In this document: positions 53,225 to 62,568 of the stretch, piece by piece
How the letters are laid out: the number at the start of each line of letters is the position of its first letter
Numbering within the stretch: the stretch's first letter is position 1
DNA from: Hyphomicrobiales bacterium
Lineage (GTDB): Bacteria > Pseudomonadota > Alphaproteobacteria > Rhizobiales > Rhizobiaceae
Length of the DNA: 64,000 bases
Assembly: GCA_900470195.1 (NCBI GenBank)
Contig: UEIJ01000024.1
Location: forward strand, 186,001-250,000
Reading direction: 5' to 3'
The notes under the pieces: model-generated
The model's input: the letters and a program-made list of their open reading frames with translations, nothing else
What the model was told of the DNA's origin: nothing
Databases searched by the model: none
Program-made: the position numbers and the translations under genes

Positions 53225-54145
53225 ATGCCGATTAAAATTCCTGACGATCTGCCAGCAACCAGTGTTCTCCAGGCCGAGGGCGTTATGGTCATGCGGGAAG
53301 CAGATGCCATTCGTCAGGATATTCGTCCGCTGAAGATCGGCCTCCTCAATCTTATGCCGAACAAGGTCACCACCGAGACGCAGATTGCACGTCTTCTCGG
53401 CGCAACACCGTTGCAGGTGGAATTGACCCTCGTTCGAATTACCAATCATGTGGCGCGCCATACGCCTGCCGATCACATGTTGTCCTTCTATCAGCCGTGG
53501 GAAGATGTGCAGGATCAACGCTTTGACGGTTTTGTCATTACAGGTGCCCCGGTCGAACGGCTCGAATTCGAGGAAGTTACCTATTGGGACGAAATGCAGC
53601 GTGTTTTCGACTGGACGCAGACCCATGTGCACCGGACGCTGAATATATGCTGGGCGGCGCAGGCCGCCGTTCATCATTTTCACGGCATGGGCAAGTATGA
53701 ACTCCCAGACAAGGCCTCAGGCGTCTATAGCCAGCGCAACCTTGCGCCTTCATCGCCTTATCTTCGAGGCTTCTCGGATGATTTCAAGATACCGGTTTCA
53801 CGGTGGACCGAGGTGCGCAAGAGCGACATTCCGGCGGATAGTGGGCTGAAGGTGCTGGTCGATAGTCCAGAGACAGGCCTCTGCCTGTTGGACGATCCGC
53901 ATCACCGCTCGCTCCATATGTTCAACCATGTGGAGTATGACACCACATCGCTTGCGGATGAGTATTTCCGCGACATTCAGGTCCAGCCAGACACAAAGGT
54001 TCCGGCGAACTATTTCCCTGGAGACGATGCGACGCGCCCGCCGGAAAATCGCTGGCGCAGCCACGCGCATCTTCTGTTCGGAAACTGGATCAACGAGATG
54101 TATCAATCGACGCCTTACGACCTGCAGAATATCGGGAAGCGTTAA
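53225..54145 (+). CDS. metA: Homoserine O-acetyltransferase (MetA type)
   Basis: 306 aa, full length. The active-site triad is intact: Cys142 in NICWAAQAA, His235 and Glu237 in FNHVEYD. Position 111 is Glu ([13 protein letters not shown]). In this family Glu111 goes with acetyl-CoA use and Gly111 (E. coli) with succinyl-CoA, so I predict acetyl transfer. This is the first committed step of methionine synthesis. The 290-base leader holds several stem-loops and the SAM-II-like element. The last 56 bases overlap the antisense MFS gene. Confidence 0.93.
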   Translation: MPIKIPDDLPATSVLQAEGVMVMREADAIRQDIRPLKIGLLNLMPNKVTTETQIARLLGATPLQVELTLVRITNHVARHTPADHMLSFYQPWEDVQDQRFDGFVITGAPVERLEFEEVTYWDEMQRVFDWTQTHVHRTLNICWAAQAAVHHFHGMGKYELPDKASGVYSQRNLAPSSPYLRGFSDDFKIPVSRWTEVRKSDIPADSGLKVLVDSPETGLCLLDDPHHRSLHMFNHVEYDTTSLADEYFRDIQVQPDTKVPANYFPGDDATRPPENRWRSHAHLLFGNWINEMYQSTPYDLQNIGKR

Positions 54146-55256
54146 GAGCGCATAGCAAGGACAGCGCGACCAGAATAGATCCTGTCCAGGGCAGGGCTTG
54201 CAACGATATGTACTCTAACGCAAGCCCGCCTATTACCGTGCCTAGAGCCACGCCCACGTGCATGGCGGAGAGATTGATCCCGACTCCGGCCTCTGCCGTT
54301 GCAGGATCGGTCGTAATGAGAAAACTCTGTACGACGGGCGATATCATCCAGCTCAAACAAGCCCAGATCATCAGCATCACACCGAAAACAGTGCTGGAGC
54401 CGATAGCGAGCGGTATGGCTGTTAATGCCGTCAGATAGAGAAGCGGCGTAAGCACGATAGCCAATCGTGGAAACACCTTGTCAACGAACAGCCCACCGAG
54501 ATACCCGCCCGCCATTCCGGCCACCCCGAAGGCCAACATTGCCCAGATAATTTTTCGCGAAGAGACGTACACCGCATCCAGAAGGTAGGGTGCAAGATAG
54601 GCAAACAGTACGAAGTGACCGCCAATCATCAGGATGGAAACCAGCTGCGCCGTTACCAGCCGGAAGGATTTCAAGTGCGGCATGTAGGGCGGCAAGCCAC
54701 GCTGGCGGCGCCCCGCGCCGGGCAATGCCCATATTGACAGGAGCAGAACCGATGCTGCTGCCAATGCCAGACACAGGAATACCGCTCGCCAGCCCAGCCA
54801 CTCATTGACGGCCATTCCCGTGGGAACACCTGCCACCATCGATCCGCTGATACCCATGAATATGATTCCGATAGCGCGGCCACGCATTGCCGAATTGACC
54901 ATTTCCGTTGCCAGCATCGTGGCGACCAAGCAGACGGCCGCGCTTGCCGCCGCCATCCCGATACGCGCAGCAAACAGAATCCCATAATTGGGGCTCAAGC
55001 CCGCAACGATATTGCTTGCAATGAAAACACCCAACGCAGAGACCAGAATGGCTTTCCGCTCATACCGCGTGGTGAGGATGAGCGCGAGCGGAGCGGCCAG
55101 CGCAAAGGTAAGGGAGAAAATCGAGGTCAACTGACCGGCGGCGCTGACTGAAACATCGAAGCCTCGGGCAATACCGGGAAGAATGCCGACACTGATGTTC
55201 TCGGCGGTGCCGGTAACGAATGTCGCCAGCGCGAGCACAAATATCCGGGTGTCCAT
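54090..55256 (-). CDS. MFS transporter (DHA1, drug/nucleoside efflux type)
   Basis: 388 aa with about twelve membrane helices. The start ([28 protein letters not shown]) is the usual first span of the PbuE/NepI/AraJ-like branch, and helix 4-5 carries [23 protein letters not shown]. These export purines, sugars or drugs; the substrate is not evident. The 3' end runs 56 bases into the metA coding region on the opposite strand, so convergent transcripts may interfere. Confidence 0.88.
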   Translation of the reverse strand: MDTRIFVLALATFVTGTAENISVGILPGIARGFDVSVSAAGQLTSIFSLTFALAAPLALILTTRYERKAILVSALGVFIASNIVAGLSPNYGILFAARIGMAAASAAVCLVATMLATEMVNSAMRGRAIGIIFMGISGSMVAGVPTGMAVNEWLGWRAVFLCLALAAASVLLLSIWALPGAGRRQRGLPPYMPHLKSFRLVTAQLVSILMIGGHFVLFAYLAPYLLDAVYVSSRKIIWAMLAFGVAGMAGGYLGGLFVDKVFPRLAIVLTPLLYLTALTAIPLAIGSSTVFGVMLMIWACLSWMISPVVQSFLITTDPATAEAGVGINLSAMHVGVALGTVIGGLALEYISLQALPWTGSILVALSLLCALNASRYSAGRKASIDTSR

Positions 55257-55301
55257 GTTTGCCGTTCCCCTTCATGGTAACACCATGCGGGCAACAAACA
55301 T

Positions 55302-55328
55302 CCCGGCACGGTGAGGTTGCATGCCGGG
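55302..55328 (-). terminator. Terminator-like hairpin after the GH25 gene
   Basis: CCCGGCA (55302-55308) pairs with TGCCGGG (55322-55328). On the minus strand it follows the GH25 stop by 78 bases and is followed by ATGTTTGTTG, a modest T-rich tail. Confidence 0.5.
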
Positions 55329-55405
55329 TTTCGAGGCAAAGCTTCGGTTATCCCTGATATGATTTCATAACATCGAAACTGGCCTCTTGCCAGCTTCGAG
55401 GGCAA

Positions 55406-56476
55406 TTAGCTGCCGGCGCGCGCCAACCATCTGTGCCAGTCGTCTTCCGAGCCGTGGAACACATTCAGATCGATCTTTCCGTTTACGCCCTGTGACAGGC
55501 CCGATCCTGAATACTGCCAGAAAGTCCACGGGCGACCGGGATAGACTTTGGACGGATGCTGGGCGACTGCGCGCAGCCAGAAAGGATAGTTGGTGAAAGC
55601 ACCTTTCAGATTGTCGTCGTAGAAATCCGGAGCGGTATAGATGATCGGTCGCTTGCCGTAATGCTGCTCCAGCTTGTCCATGAAGACCTGCATTTTTTCC
55701 CGCACCTGCGCCGGAGAAGGCCGCCTCTTGCAGGAAGAATCCCCGTTCCATTCCACGTCTATGACTGGTGGAAGCGCATCAGCTTCCTTGGGAACATTGC
55801 GGATGAACCAATCGGCCTGCTGGCTTGCCACGCGGCACCAGTAAAAGAAGTGGTAGGCACCACGCTTGATGCCAGCCGCTTTCGCCTCGCGCCAGTTCTT
55901 GCGGAACATGGGGTCGAGATGGTCACCGCCGTCAGTTGCCTTGATATAGGCGAAGTTTGCGCCCTGCGTGCGCAGTTTCACCCAATCAATATCGCCCTGC
56001 CAGCGGGATACATCCACGCCATGCACCGCCAGCTTGCGCGGCGACGAACGTCCGAAATTGATTGGTTTCGCATCGCGAAAGCGGTGGCTGTAGACTCTGG
56101 ATCGTTCCTGCGGTGCAAGGCGAACAGGTGGATAGGCTGCTGCGACTTCCGGAGTGGGCACTGAAATTCGGGCCTGCGGACGCTCCTGAGGCTGTGGTCT
56201 CGGCGCAATGGGAGCTGGCGGCTCCGCCTTGAACGGACCGGCATCCGGAATAGGGCCAGCCCATGCCAGTACTTCTTCCTGATTTGCCGCGGGCATTGGC
56301 TGGGGCGCGCTCGTCATTTCGCTCAAAGGAGCGGGCGGAACCGGGCGGACAACCGAACTCGTTGTCTCAGCCGAGGTTTTCGACTGAAGCATGATGCTGT
56401 CGACGCCGGAGCTTGACGTACAGCCCGTCAAGGCGGCGCAGGCAAGGGCAATGACTGATACAACCGAAGAACGCAT
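55406..56476 (-). CDS. GH25 muramidase-like lipoprotein
   Basis: 356 aa from the ATG at 56476, the start that places a lipoprotein signal (SVIALACAALTGC, lipobox Cys about residue 19) at the N-terminus; a start 33 bases upstream would spoil it. A Pro/Ala/Gln-rich linker (20-145) leads to a GH25 lysozyme domain with HGVDVSRWQGDIDW (Asp) and PPVIDVEWNG (Asp/Glu catalytic pair), then IYTAPDFYDDNLKG and PWTFWQYSGSGLSQG. It probably cleaves peptidoglycan while tethered to the membrane. It may act in cell-wall turnover. Confidence 0.88.
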   Translation of the reverse strand: MRSSVVSVIALACAALTGCTSSSGVDSIMLQSKTSAETTSSVVRPVPPAPLSEMTSAPQPMPAANQEEVLAWAGPIPDAGPFKAEPPAPIAPRPQPQERPQARISVPTPEVAAAYPPVRLAPQERSRVYSHRFRDAKPINFGRSSPRKLAVHGVDVSRWQGDIDWVKLRTQGANFAYIKATDGGDHLDPMFRKNWREAKAAGIKRGAYHFFYWCRVASQQADWFIRNVPKEADALPPVIDVEWNGDSSCKRRPSPAQVREKMQVFMDKLEQHYGKRPIIYTAPDFYDDNLKGAFTNYPFWLRAVAQHPSKVYPGRPWTFWQYSGSGLSQGVNGKIDLNVFHGSEDDWHRWLARAGS

Positions 56477-56591
56477 GAGCACCCGTAACGCAAAACAAAT
56501 GGGCTGCAACGCTCCTCCCGAGCTAATTGCTAATCAAAGCTTACCGGGAAAAGCTGAATCCAAAGTTTACGAAATTGCTAATGCGAATTCT

Positions 56592-58013
56592 TCAATTCGA
56601 CTGTTTGAGGATTTTTATCAAAGCTGTTGCAGAATTTTCCAGTGCGGTTTCATCAAATCCTGAGAAACCGAGAACAAGTCCCTGACGTGGCGTCAGTTTT
56701 GTAAAGAGCGGCGATAGCGGATGAACCTCGATATCAGCCTCTGCCAGAACGGACGCGAGATGTGTATCGCTTTGTCCCTCTGGCAAAGCCAAAAGTAAGG
56801 ATAGTCCGGCAGGCGGAGCTTCAATCCGGAACAGATCCGGTTCTCCAGATGCAAGCGCTGCTATCAGTTTGCGGCGGCGCGAGGCATGGATGCGGCGCAT
56901 GCGTCTTATGTGTTGGGCAAAAGCTCCCGTTTCAATGAAAGCGGCCAGGGCTGGCTGCGCCAGCGGCGATGGCGCGGGAAACAAGGTCTGCCGTAGTTCC
57001 CGAAATTGTGTCACTCTGTGCGACGGCACGATCAGAAAGCCGAGCCGCAAGACTGGAGAGAAGACCTTGGAGAAGCTTCCGATATAAAGAATACGGTCCG
57101 GGTCGAGCGACATCAGTGCTGGCAGCGGCTGGCCGATATACCGATGCTCGCTATCATAATCGTCCTCGATGATGATAGCATCACGTTCTCTTGCCCAGGT
57201 AATGAGTTCGAGACGGCGTCCCAAGGTCATGGTTACACCTGTCGGGTGGTGCCGTGCAGGTGTAACAAACGCACCGCGCGCATCGTCCGCCTTTTCTCGT
57301 CCGGTGGAAACATCAAGGCCTCCGCCGTCAACCGGTACTGGAACGATGTCGAGGCCATTGACGCCAAGGATCTTGCGCGCCGGTGGATATCCCGGTTCTT
57401 CCATCCACAGCCTGTCGCCGCGGGTGAACAAGGCTTCCCGGATGAGTGAAAGCGCGTCTGCGCTGCCGCCGGTTATGATGATCTGTTCCGGCGATACAAG
57501 CATGCCCCGCCATTCGTGCAAATGCCGGGCGAGCGATGATCGCAGAGGATGAAAGCCAAAGGGATCATCAGTGCTTAACAGGTCCGGGGCAGGCTTGCGC
57601 CAGATGCGGCCCAGAAGTTTTCCCCACTCATCGTGAGGGAAATGCTCGCTATCGAATAGGCCGAGACGAAAGGGTTTGGGATTCTCCCGATGAAAACGCG
57701 GCTGGTCGATTACATGGATGGGCGGTTGATTTACGGTCAGCTTGCTATCGGGAAGTTCTGCGGTGACACGAGTGCCCGAACCCAGTCGTCCCTCCAGGTA
57801 ACCTTCGGCAATCAACTGATCGAATGCCGCAAGAACAGTTGTTCGCGACAAGCCAAGTTCCAAGGACAAGGCGCGGGTGGACGGCAGTCTGGCATTTGGC
57901 TTCAGCCGCCCGGCTAAAACAGCTTGCCTTATCTGGTCAACCAACTGGGCGGTAAGCGGAATATCGCTGGCGCGATCAATCCCGAACTCCGGAAGCGTAT
58001 TGGAAATTGGCAT
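56592..58013 (-). CDS. MocR/PdxR-type transcriptional regulator
   Basis: 473 aa. GntR winged helix (about residues 15-85; RLPSTRALSLELGLSRTTVLAAFDQL, EGRLGSGTRV) fused to an aminotransferase-like PLP domain (about 115-460). The PLP region includes IIEDDYDSEHRYIG and a Schiff-base Lys in LYIGSFSKVFSPVLRLGF. PdxR-like members control vitamin B6 genes; the divergent neighbour encodes a PNPOx-like flavoprotein, a good fit. It is a different regulator from EnuR at 26069. Confidence 0.88.
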   Translation of the reverse strand: MPISNTLPEFGIDRASDIPLTAQLVDQIRQAVLAGRLKPNARLPSTRALSLELGLSRTTVLAAFDQLIAEGYLEGRLGSGTRVTAELPDSKLTVNQPPIHVIDQPRFHRENPKPFRLGLFDSEHFPHDEWGKLLGRIWRKPAPDLLSTDDPFGFHPLRSSLARHLHEWRGMLVSPEQIIITGGSADALSLIREALFTRGDRLWMEEPGYPPARKILGVNGLDIVPVPVDGGGLDVSTGREKADDARGAFVTPARHHPTGVTMTLGRRLELITWARERDAIIIEDDYDSEHRYIGQPLPALMSLDPDRILYIGSFSKVFSPVLRLGFLIVPSHRVTQFRELRQTLFPAPSPLAQPALAAFIETGAFAQHIRRMRRIHASRRRKLIAALASGEPDLFRIEAPPAGLSLLLALPEGQSDTHLASVLAEADIEVHPLSPLFTKLTPRQGLVLGFSGFDETALENSATALIKILKQSN

Positions 58014-58029
58014 CTTCGTATTCGGTCAA

Positions 58030-58053
58030 AGTGGCTATTTTATCAAAGCCACT
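58030..58053. promoter_or_regulatory. Inverted repeat, candidate MocR operator
   Basis: AGTGGCT (58030-58036) and AGCCACT (58047-58053) are perfect arms 10 bases apart in the space between the divergent MocR and PNPOx genes. They lie 42-65 bases before the PNPOx start. Confidence 0.55.
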
Positions 58054-58094
58054 ATGCAGGTAATTGGGCTGGACATAAAGGAGAAATATCGGCC

Positions 58095-58757
58095 ATGACC
58101 AAAGCCCCCACCGAACGCAGCCGCGTAAAACGCCTGCACGAACGCGGCGCCTATGACGCAGCCACGGTCCACGCAATCATTGATGCGCAACCTTTGGCGC
58201 ATGTCGCCTATGTGTTCAACGGAACGCCCTATGTCACGCCGACGCTGGTATGGCGCGAAGGCAATTTCATCTACTGGCACGGGTCGTCCGCCAGCCGCAT
58301 GCTGGAAAGCTGCGATCAGGCGGAAGTCTGCGTCAGTTTTACCCTGCTCGACGGGCTGGTTCTCGCGCGTTCCGCGTTTCATCATTCCTGCAATTATCGC
58401 TCGGTCATGGCTTTTGGGACAGCGCACAAGGTTTCGGACGTCGCGATGAAGGAGCATCACCTGCGCAGTTTCGTAAATGGCCTTTTCCCCGGTCGCTGGG
58501 AAGGATTGCGCCCGATGATGGCAAAGGAGCTGAAGGCAACCATGCTTCTAGAACTGGAACTGAACGAGGCTTCGGCAAAAGTCCGTTCCGGCCCGCCGAA
58601 GGATGACGATGCCGATTATGCGCTGCCGATCTGGGCAGGCGTCATTCCCATGACTATCCAGATGGGGGCTCCGGTGGATGATGGCCGCATTCTGCCGGGT
58701 GTGGCTGCGCCGCAAGGCGTTATGCAGTTCGGTTATGTGGCGGAAGCGGCAGAATAA
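58095..58757 (+). CDS. Pyridoxamine 5'-phosphate oxidase-like flavin-nucleotide-binding protein
   Basis: 220 aa from the ATG at 58095, with AAGGAG 12 bases before it. Split-barrel FMN-binding fold: DAQPLAHVAYVFNGTPYVTPTLVWREGNFIYW, HGSSASRMLE and SFHHSCNYRSVMAFGTAHKV. Length and phrases match the group often described as flavin-nucleotide-binding or PNPOx-family, which includes proteins related to nimorazole reduction. True PdxH activity is unlikely; an oxidoreductase role is inferred. The divergent MocR gene probably controls it. Confidence 0.83.
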   Translation: MTKAPTERSRVKRLHERGAYDAATVHAIIDAQPLAHVAYVFNGTPYVTPTLVWREGNFIYWHGSSASRMLESCDQAEVCVSFTLLDGLVLARSAFHHSCNYRSVMAFGTAHKVSDVAMKEHHLRSFVNGLFPGRWEGLRPMMAKELKATMLLELELNEASAKVRSGPPKDDDADYALPIWAGVIPMTIQMGAPVDDGRILPGVAAPQGVMQFGYVAEAAE

Positions 58758-58768
58758 ACTGTCGGGGC

Positions 58769-59185
58769 TCAGGCGGGTCCGAGAAAGATATGCGTCTCGG
58801 ACTTCGCAATCCCGTCCATGGCGCGAATGCCTGTTACCAGACGGTGAAATTCATTCATATTGGGGACTTCGATCTCCGCGATCAGGTCCCAGGTTCCATT
58901 GGTCGTGTTCACCGCGGAAAAGCCGGGATTTTTACGCAAGGTCGCGATAACGCTTTTGATGTTTCGTCCCGTCAGTTCGATCATCATGATGCCGCGGATC
59001 ATGTCGGTGGCACCATGATCTTTCAGCCGGACTGTAAAGCCTGCAATAACGCCTGATGCAATCAGACGTTCCATCCGGCTCTGGATCGTGCCTCGCGCTA
59101 CACCAAGGATGCTTGCAAGCGTTGGGATGGACGCACGTGCATTGATACGCAGTTCCGAGATTAATCGTTGATCCAGATCATCCAT
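58769..59185 (-). CDS. Lrp/AsnC family transcriptional regulator
   Basis: 138 aa from the ATG at 59185 (AAGGCGG 8 bases before); the frame can extend to a TTG at 59215 without support. HTH LDQRLISELRINARASIPTLASILGVARGTIQSRMERL near the N-terminus, then an RAM domain (IMMIELTGRNIKSV, DLIAEIEVPNMNEF). Divergent from the amino acid transporter operon, which it probably regulates in response to an amino acid. It lies 12 bases from the stop of the convergent PNPOx-like gene. Confidence 0.87.
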   Translation of the reverse strand: MDDLDQRLISELRINARASIPTLASILGVARGTIQSRMERLIASGVIAGFTVRLKDHGATDMIRGIMMIELTGRNIKSVIATLRKNPGFSAVNTTNGTWDLIAEIEVPNMNEFHRLVTGIRAMDGIAKSETHIFLGPA

Positions 59186-59541
59186 CGTCACACCGCCTTT
59201 TGACGATTTCGTCAATTTGATTGCGTTTATCGCAGATTGCTAAACATTTCTATACAGAAATGGCGTTTTCGTTGATCCTTTGCTCCGTTAGCGTGCTTGA
59301 AAACAAACAAGCCGGATAAGCAGCACGCAACCGGCAAGGGGAATTCGGAGGTGGATCGATGGCGCTTTTCTTCTGCCGCTCCTGGCTAGCCGGGGCGCGA
59401 CGATCTTTTCCGTTCCGAATCTGTTTTCCCGAGCAATTTGCCGCCGCCTGTCGGGCGTCGACAATCTGGAAAGATGCGCCACATCGCGCTCGGAACGGGC
59501 ATCGCCCGTGATCGCGTTACGATCACCTAGGAGAAAATGAA
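59186..59541 (+). other. Long leader region of the amino acid transporter operon
   Basis: 356 bases between the Lrp-type gene and the binding-protein gene. It holds the candidate leader ORF at 59359-59511. Just before it GCGTGC (59291-59296) can pair with GCACGC (59323-59328) while GCCGG (59311-59315) can pair with CCGGC (59331-59335), an interleaved, pseudoknot-like order; the second crossing loop is only 2 bases, which makes a stable knot doubtful. Confidence 0.45.
59359..59511 (+). CDS. Candidate 50-aa leader ORF upstream of the transporter
   Basis: An ATG at 59359 is preceded by GGAGGT with 6-base spacing, one of the best ribosome sites in the window. The frame ends with TGA at 59509-59511, 30 bases before the binding-protein start. 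The product begins MALFFCRSWLAG and is rich in Arg, Phe, Ala and Cys (CRSW, RRSF, CRAST), unlike a normal folded protein. It could be a leader peptide whose translation controls the operon. No family is recognised and protein evidence is lacking. Confidence 0.4.
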   Translation: MALFFCRSWLAGARRSFPFRICFPEQFAAACRASTIWKDAPHRARNGHRP

Positions 59542-60318
59542 ATGAAAACCCTTCTATCTTCACTCATTGCAGCTGGTGTCGGCGCTTTGATGATGCTTGC
59601 ACCTGCCCATGCTGACGATCTCGAAAAGGTCAAGCAGAGCGGCGAATTGCGCATCGGCATGAGCGGTGTTTTCCCGCCATTCAGCTTTGTCGACGGCCAG
59701 AACCAGGTCGTTGGCTTCGACGTCGATATCGGCACTGAAATTGCCAAGCGCATTGGTGTGAAGCCGGTTGTCGTAACCACCGCTTTCGACGGTATCATTG
59801 CCGGTCTGCGCGCGGGCAAGTTCGATGTGGTCGTCGGCAGCATGAGCATTACGCCCGAACGTGAAAAGGCGGTCGATTTTGCAGGCCCTTACTATCGTGG
59901 TGGCCGTGGCATCTTCGTGACGGAAGCTTCGCCGATCAAGACCATGGACGAACTGAAACAGGGCAAGACCATCGCCGTTACGCTTGGTGAAACCAGTGAC
60001 AAGTGGGCGCGCGAGCAGGGCGGCTGGACGGTTCGCACCTACAAAGGCATTCCGGAATTGCTGCTCGAGCTTCGTTCGGGCCGCGTGGACGCCATTGCCT
60101 CGGATGATATTCCGATACTGATCGCCATCAAGGAAAGTGGCGAAAAGGTTCGCCAGCTCGATACGCCGGAGCTTCAGGGCACCGACAATGTCGGCATCGC
60201 CCTGCGCAAGGGTAATCCTGAGCTGAAGGACGCGATCAACAAGGCTCTCGATGACATGAAGGCCGACGGCACCTACGAGAAGATCTCGACCAAGTGGATC
60301 GGTCGCGACATCCGCTAA
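59542..60318 (+). CDS. Amino acid ABC transporter substrate-binding protein
   Basis: 258 aa with a signal peptide (about residues 1-24; LIAAGVGALMMLAPAHA). The mature protein is a family 3 solute-binding protein: GELRIGMSGVFPPFSFVDGQ, VVGFDVDIGTEIAKRIG and VVVGSMSITPEREKAVDFAGPYY, the last being the amino-acid binding region. It probably binds a polar or basic amino acid, in line with the RocB-like peptidase downstream, but the exact ligand is unknown. AGGAGAAAATGAA precedes the ATG. Confidence 0.9.
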   Translation: MKTLLSSLIAAGVGALMMLAPAHADDLEKVKQSGELRIGMSGVFPPFSFVDGQNQVVGFDVDIGTEIAKRIGVKPVVVTTAFDGIIAGLRAGKFDVVVGSMSITPEREKAVDFAGPYYRGGRGIFVTEASPIKTMDELKQGKTIAVTLGETSDKWAREQGGWTVRTYKGIPELLLELRSGRVDAIASDDIPILIAIKESGEKVRQLDTPELQGTDNVGIALRKGNPELKDAINKALDDMKADGTYEKISTKWIGRDIR

Positions 60319-60329
60319 ACGTATGAACC

Positions 60330-60346
60330 ATTGCCGGGACGGCAAT
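60330..60346 (+). other. Stem-loop after the binding-protein gene
   Basis: ATTGCCG (60330-60336) and CGGCAAT (60340-60346) pair over a 3-base loop, 11 bases after the stop. It probably stabilises the upstream mRNA. Confidence 0.5.
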
Positions 60347-60408
60347 TAGTTGAACGTCTCGGCAACATATCTTTCCGGCTTGGTTTTCCAGACAGGAAAG
60401 GGGAGATA

Positions 60409-61056
60409 ATGAATTTCTCTTTGATGGCGGAGGTCTTTCCATATTTTCTGGAGGCCGCCCTGGTCACCGTCGAAATATCGACGCTGGCCATTCTCATAGG
60501 ATTGAGCGTTGGCGCGCTTGCCACAGCCGCGAAACTGTCGCGCTTCTGGCCATTGCGCTTTATCGGAACGGCTTATGTCAGCGTGTTTCGCGGCACTCCA
60601 TGTCTTTTGCAGCTTTTCGTACTCTATTTCGGCGGACCGCAGATCGGTATCAATCTCGAGCCTTTCGCAGCCGGAGCAATCGGTCTCGGGCTCAATATCG
60701 GCGCATATTACGCCGAAGCCATGCGAGGCGCCATTCTAACGGTGGATGCTGGCCAGAACGAGGCCGCACGCTCCATCGGCTTCAGCAGTGGACAGTCGAT
60801 GCGCTTTGTAGTGCTGCCGCAGGCAGCCCGCCTGATGATCCGCTCGCTCGGCGTCAACACCGTGATGCTGATCAAGGGGTCCGCTCTGGTTTCAGCGATT
60901 TCGGTGGTCGAACTGACCTATACGGCCCAGCGCTTCATCGGCTCGACTTACCGGCCATTTGAGATCTTCGGAATCGCTGCGGCCATCTACATGGTCCTCA
61001 TCTATATCGTTGCACGCTTCGTCGATTTCCTCGAAGCCCGCTACGCACTCAAATAG
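60409..61056 (+). CDS. Amino acid ABC transporter permease 1
   Basis: 215 aa from the ATG at 60409 behind AAAGGGGAGATA. HisM/GlnP-type with about five spans; the EAA loop reads EAARSIGFSSGQSMRFVVLPQ (about residues 119-139). It forms the channel with the next permease. The longer open frame upstream is not used: it lacks a ribosome site. Confidence 0.9.
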   Translation: MNFSLMAEVFPYFLEAALVTVEISTLAILIGLSVGALATAAKLSRFWPLRFIGTAYVSVFRGTPCLLQLFVLYFGGPQIGINLEPFAAGAIGLGLNIGAYYAEAMRGAILTVDAGQNEAARSIGFSSGQSMRFVVLPQAARLMIRSLGVNTVMLIKGSALVSAISVVELTYTAQRFIGSTYRPFEIFGIAAAIYMVLIYIVARFVDFLEARYALK

Positions 61057-61067
61057 GCGGTGACACC

Positions 61068-61724
61068 ATGCAACTCGATTTCTCCATCGTTCCGCCTTAT
61101 ACCGAACTCCTGATGACCGGCGTCTGGTGGACGCTCATCATCGCTGTATCTTCGTCTATCGTCAGTTTCTTCGGCGGCATCGCATTTGCCCTGCTCGTGC
61201 TCTATGGCAATTGGCTGGTGCGCTATCCTGTTCGCTTCTTCATCTGGCTGTTCATGGGCACTCCGCTGCTTTTGCAGCTGTTCCTGCTCTATTACGGCCT
61301 TTCGCAGGTCGGCATCAACATTCCCGCCGTGTGGACCGGCATCATCGGCCTTGGCCTGCATTTCGCGGTTTATAATTCCGATCTGTTCCGCACTGCGATC
61401 CTGACCGTCGATCCGGGGCAGAACGAAGGCGCCCGTTCGCTGGGTTTCGGCAGCGGCCAGACACTGCGCTACATCATCGTTCCGCAGGCCGTCCGCAATG
61501 CGCTGCCGCAGGTGGGTAACAACCTGATCGCGCTTCTGAAAGACACAGCGCTTGTGTCGGTAATCGGCATCACCGAGCTGGTCCATGCATCGCAACAGGC
61601 GATCAGCGAAACCTACAGCCCGTTTGAATTCTACATCACTGCCGCAGTGATCTTCTACGTACTCAATCTCATCCTGGAAGCCGGATTGCACTGGATGGAA
61701 AAGAAAGTCGAGGCTTACCGATGA
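61068..61724 (+). CDS. Amino acid ABC transporter permease 2
   Basis: 218 aa, HisM/GlnP-type, starting 11 bases after permease 1. The EAA loop is [21 protein letters not shown] (about residues 119-139). Around five membrane spans. Its stop overlaps the ATPase gene (ATGA). With the neighbours it forms a standard four-component polar amino acid importer. Confidence 0.9.
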   Translation: MQLDFSIVPPYTELLMTGVWWTLIIAVSSSIVSFFGGIAFALLVLYGNWLVRYPVRFFIWLFMGTPLLLQLFLLYYGLSQVGINIPAVWTGIIGLGLHFAVYNSDLFRTAILTVDPGQNEGARSLGFGSGQTLRYIIVPQAVRNALPQVGNNLIALLKDTALVSVIGITELVHASQQAISETYSPFEFYITAAVIFYVLNLILEAGLHWMEKKVEAYR

Positions 61725-62485
61725 GCAACAGCAAACCCATGGTGGAAGTGCGCGACGTCCACAAGGCTTACGGCGCGCTTGAGGTTCTCAAAGGCATAAA
61801 CCTGTCGATTGAGCGTGGACAGATCATCGCCATTATCGGCCCGTCCGGTTCCGGTAAAAGCACGCTGCTGCGCTCCATCAACCATCTGGAAACGGTCAAT
61901 TCGGGCCAGATACTGTTGGACGGCATACAGGTAAACCAGCCTTTGAACGGACGAGCATTCGAGCGCCATATCAATGCTGTGCGCCAGCAGATGGGCATGG
62001 TTTTCCAGCACTTTAATCTGTTTCCGCACCTCAATGTGATGGAGAACATCACGCTCGGGCCCATCAAGTTGAAGGGCAAGAGCAAGCAGGAAGCCCAGGA
62101 ACTGGCCGTTTCGCTTTTGAAGAAAGTCGGTCTCGCCGACAAGGCTGCGATGTATCCATCGCGTCTCTCGGGCGGGCAGAAGCAGCGTGTGGCTATCGCC
62201 CGCGCACTCGCGATGCAGCCGAAAGTCATGCTGTTCGACGAAGCGACATCCGCGCTTGACCCGGAACTGGTCGAGGAAGTCAATCAGGTCATGAAGCAGC
62301 TCGCGCAGGAGCATATGACCATGCTGATCGTGACCCACGAAATGCGCTTCGCGGCTGAAGTTTCCGACAAGGTGCTCTTCATGGATAAGGGCGTCGTGGT
62401 CGAGGAAGGCAAGCCGGATTTAATCTTCACCAATCCGGAAAATGAGAGAACGAGAGCGTTCCTGAGAAAACACCTCAACCAGTAA
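61721..62485 (+). CDS. Amino acid ABC transporter ATP-binding protein
   Basis: 254 aa. Walker [10 protein letters not shown], signature [16 protein letters not shown], Walker [13 protein letters not shown] and [17 protein letters not shown]. Similar to GlnQ/HisP. The Pro of the usual DEPTSALD motif is Ala here (DEATSALD), a mild departure also seen in relatives. It overlaps the second permease by 4 bases. Confidence 0.92.
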   Translation: MSNSKPMVEVRDVHKAYGALEVLKGINLSIERGQIIAIIGPSGSGKSTLLRSINHLETVNSGQILLDGIQVNQPLNGRAFERHINAVRQQMGMVFQHFNLFPHLNVMENITLGPIKLKGKSKQEAQELAVSLLKKVGLADKAAMYPSRLSGGQKQRVAIARALAMQPKVMLFDEATSALDPELVEEVNQVMKQLAQEHMTMLIVTHEMRFAAEVSDKVLFMDKGVVVEEGKPDLIFTNPENERTRAFLRKHLNQ

Positions 62486-62568
62486 GTCGACTTTTAAAAA
62501 CCGGATTATGATACCCGCCCGTGCCTGAGCAGGAACGGGGATGGGGAACTATTGAGCGAGGAAAGACC

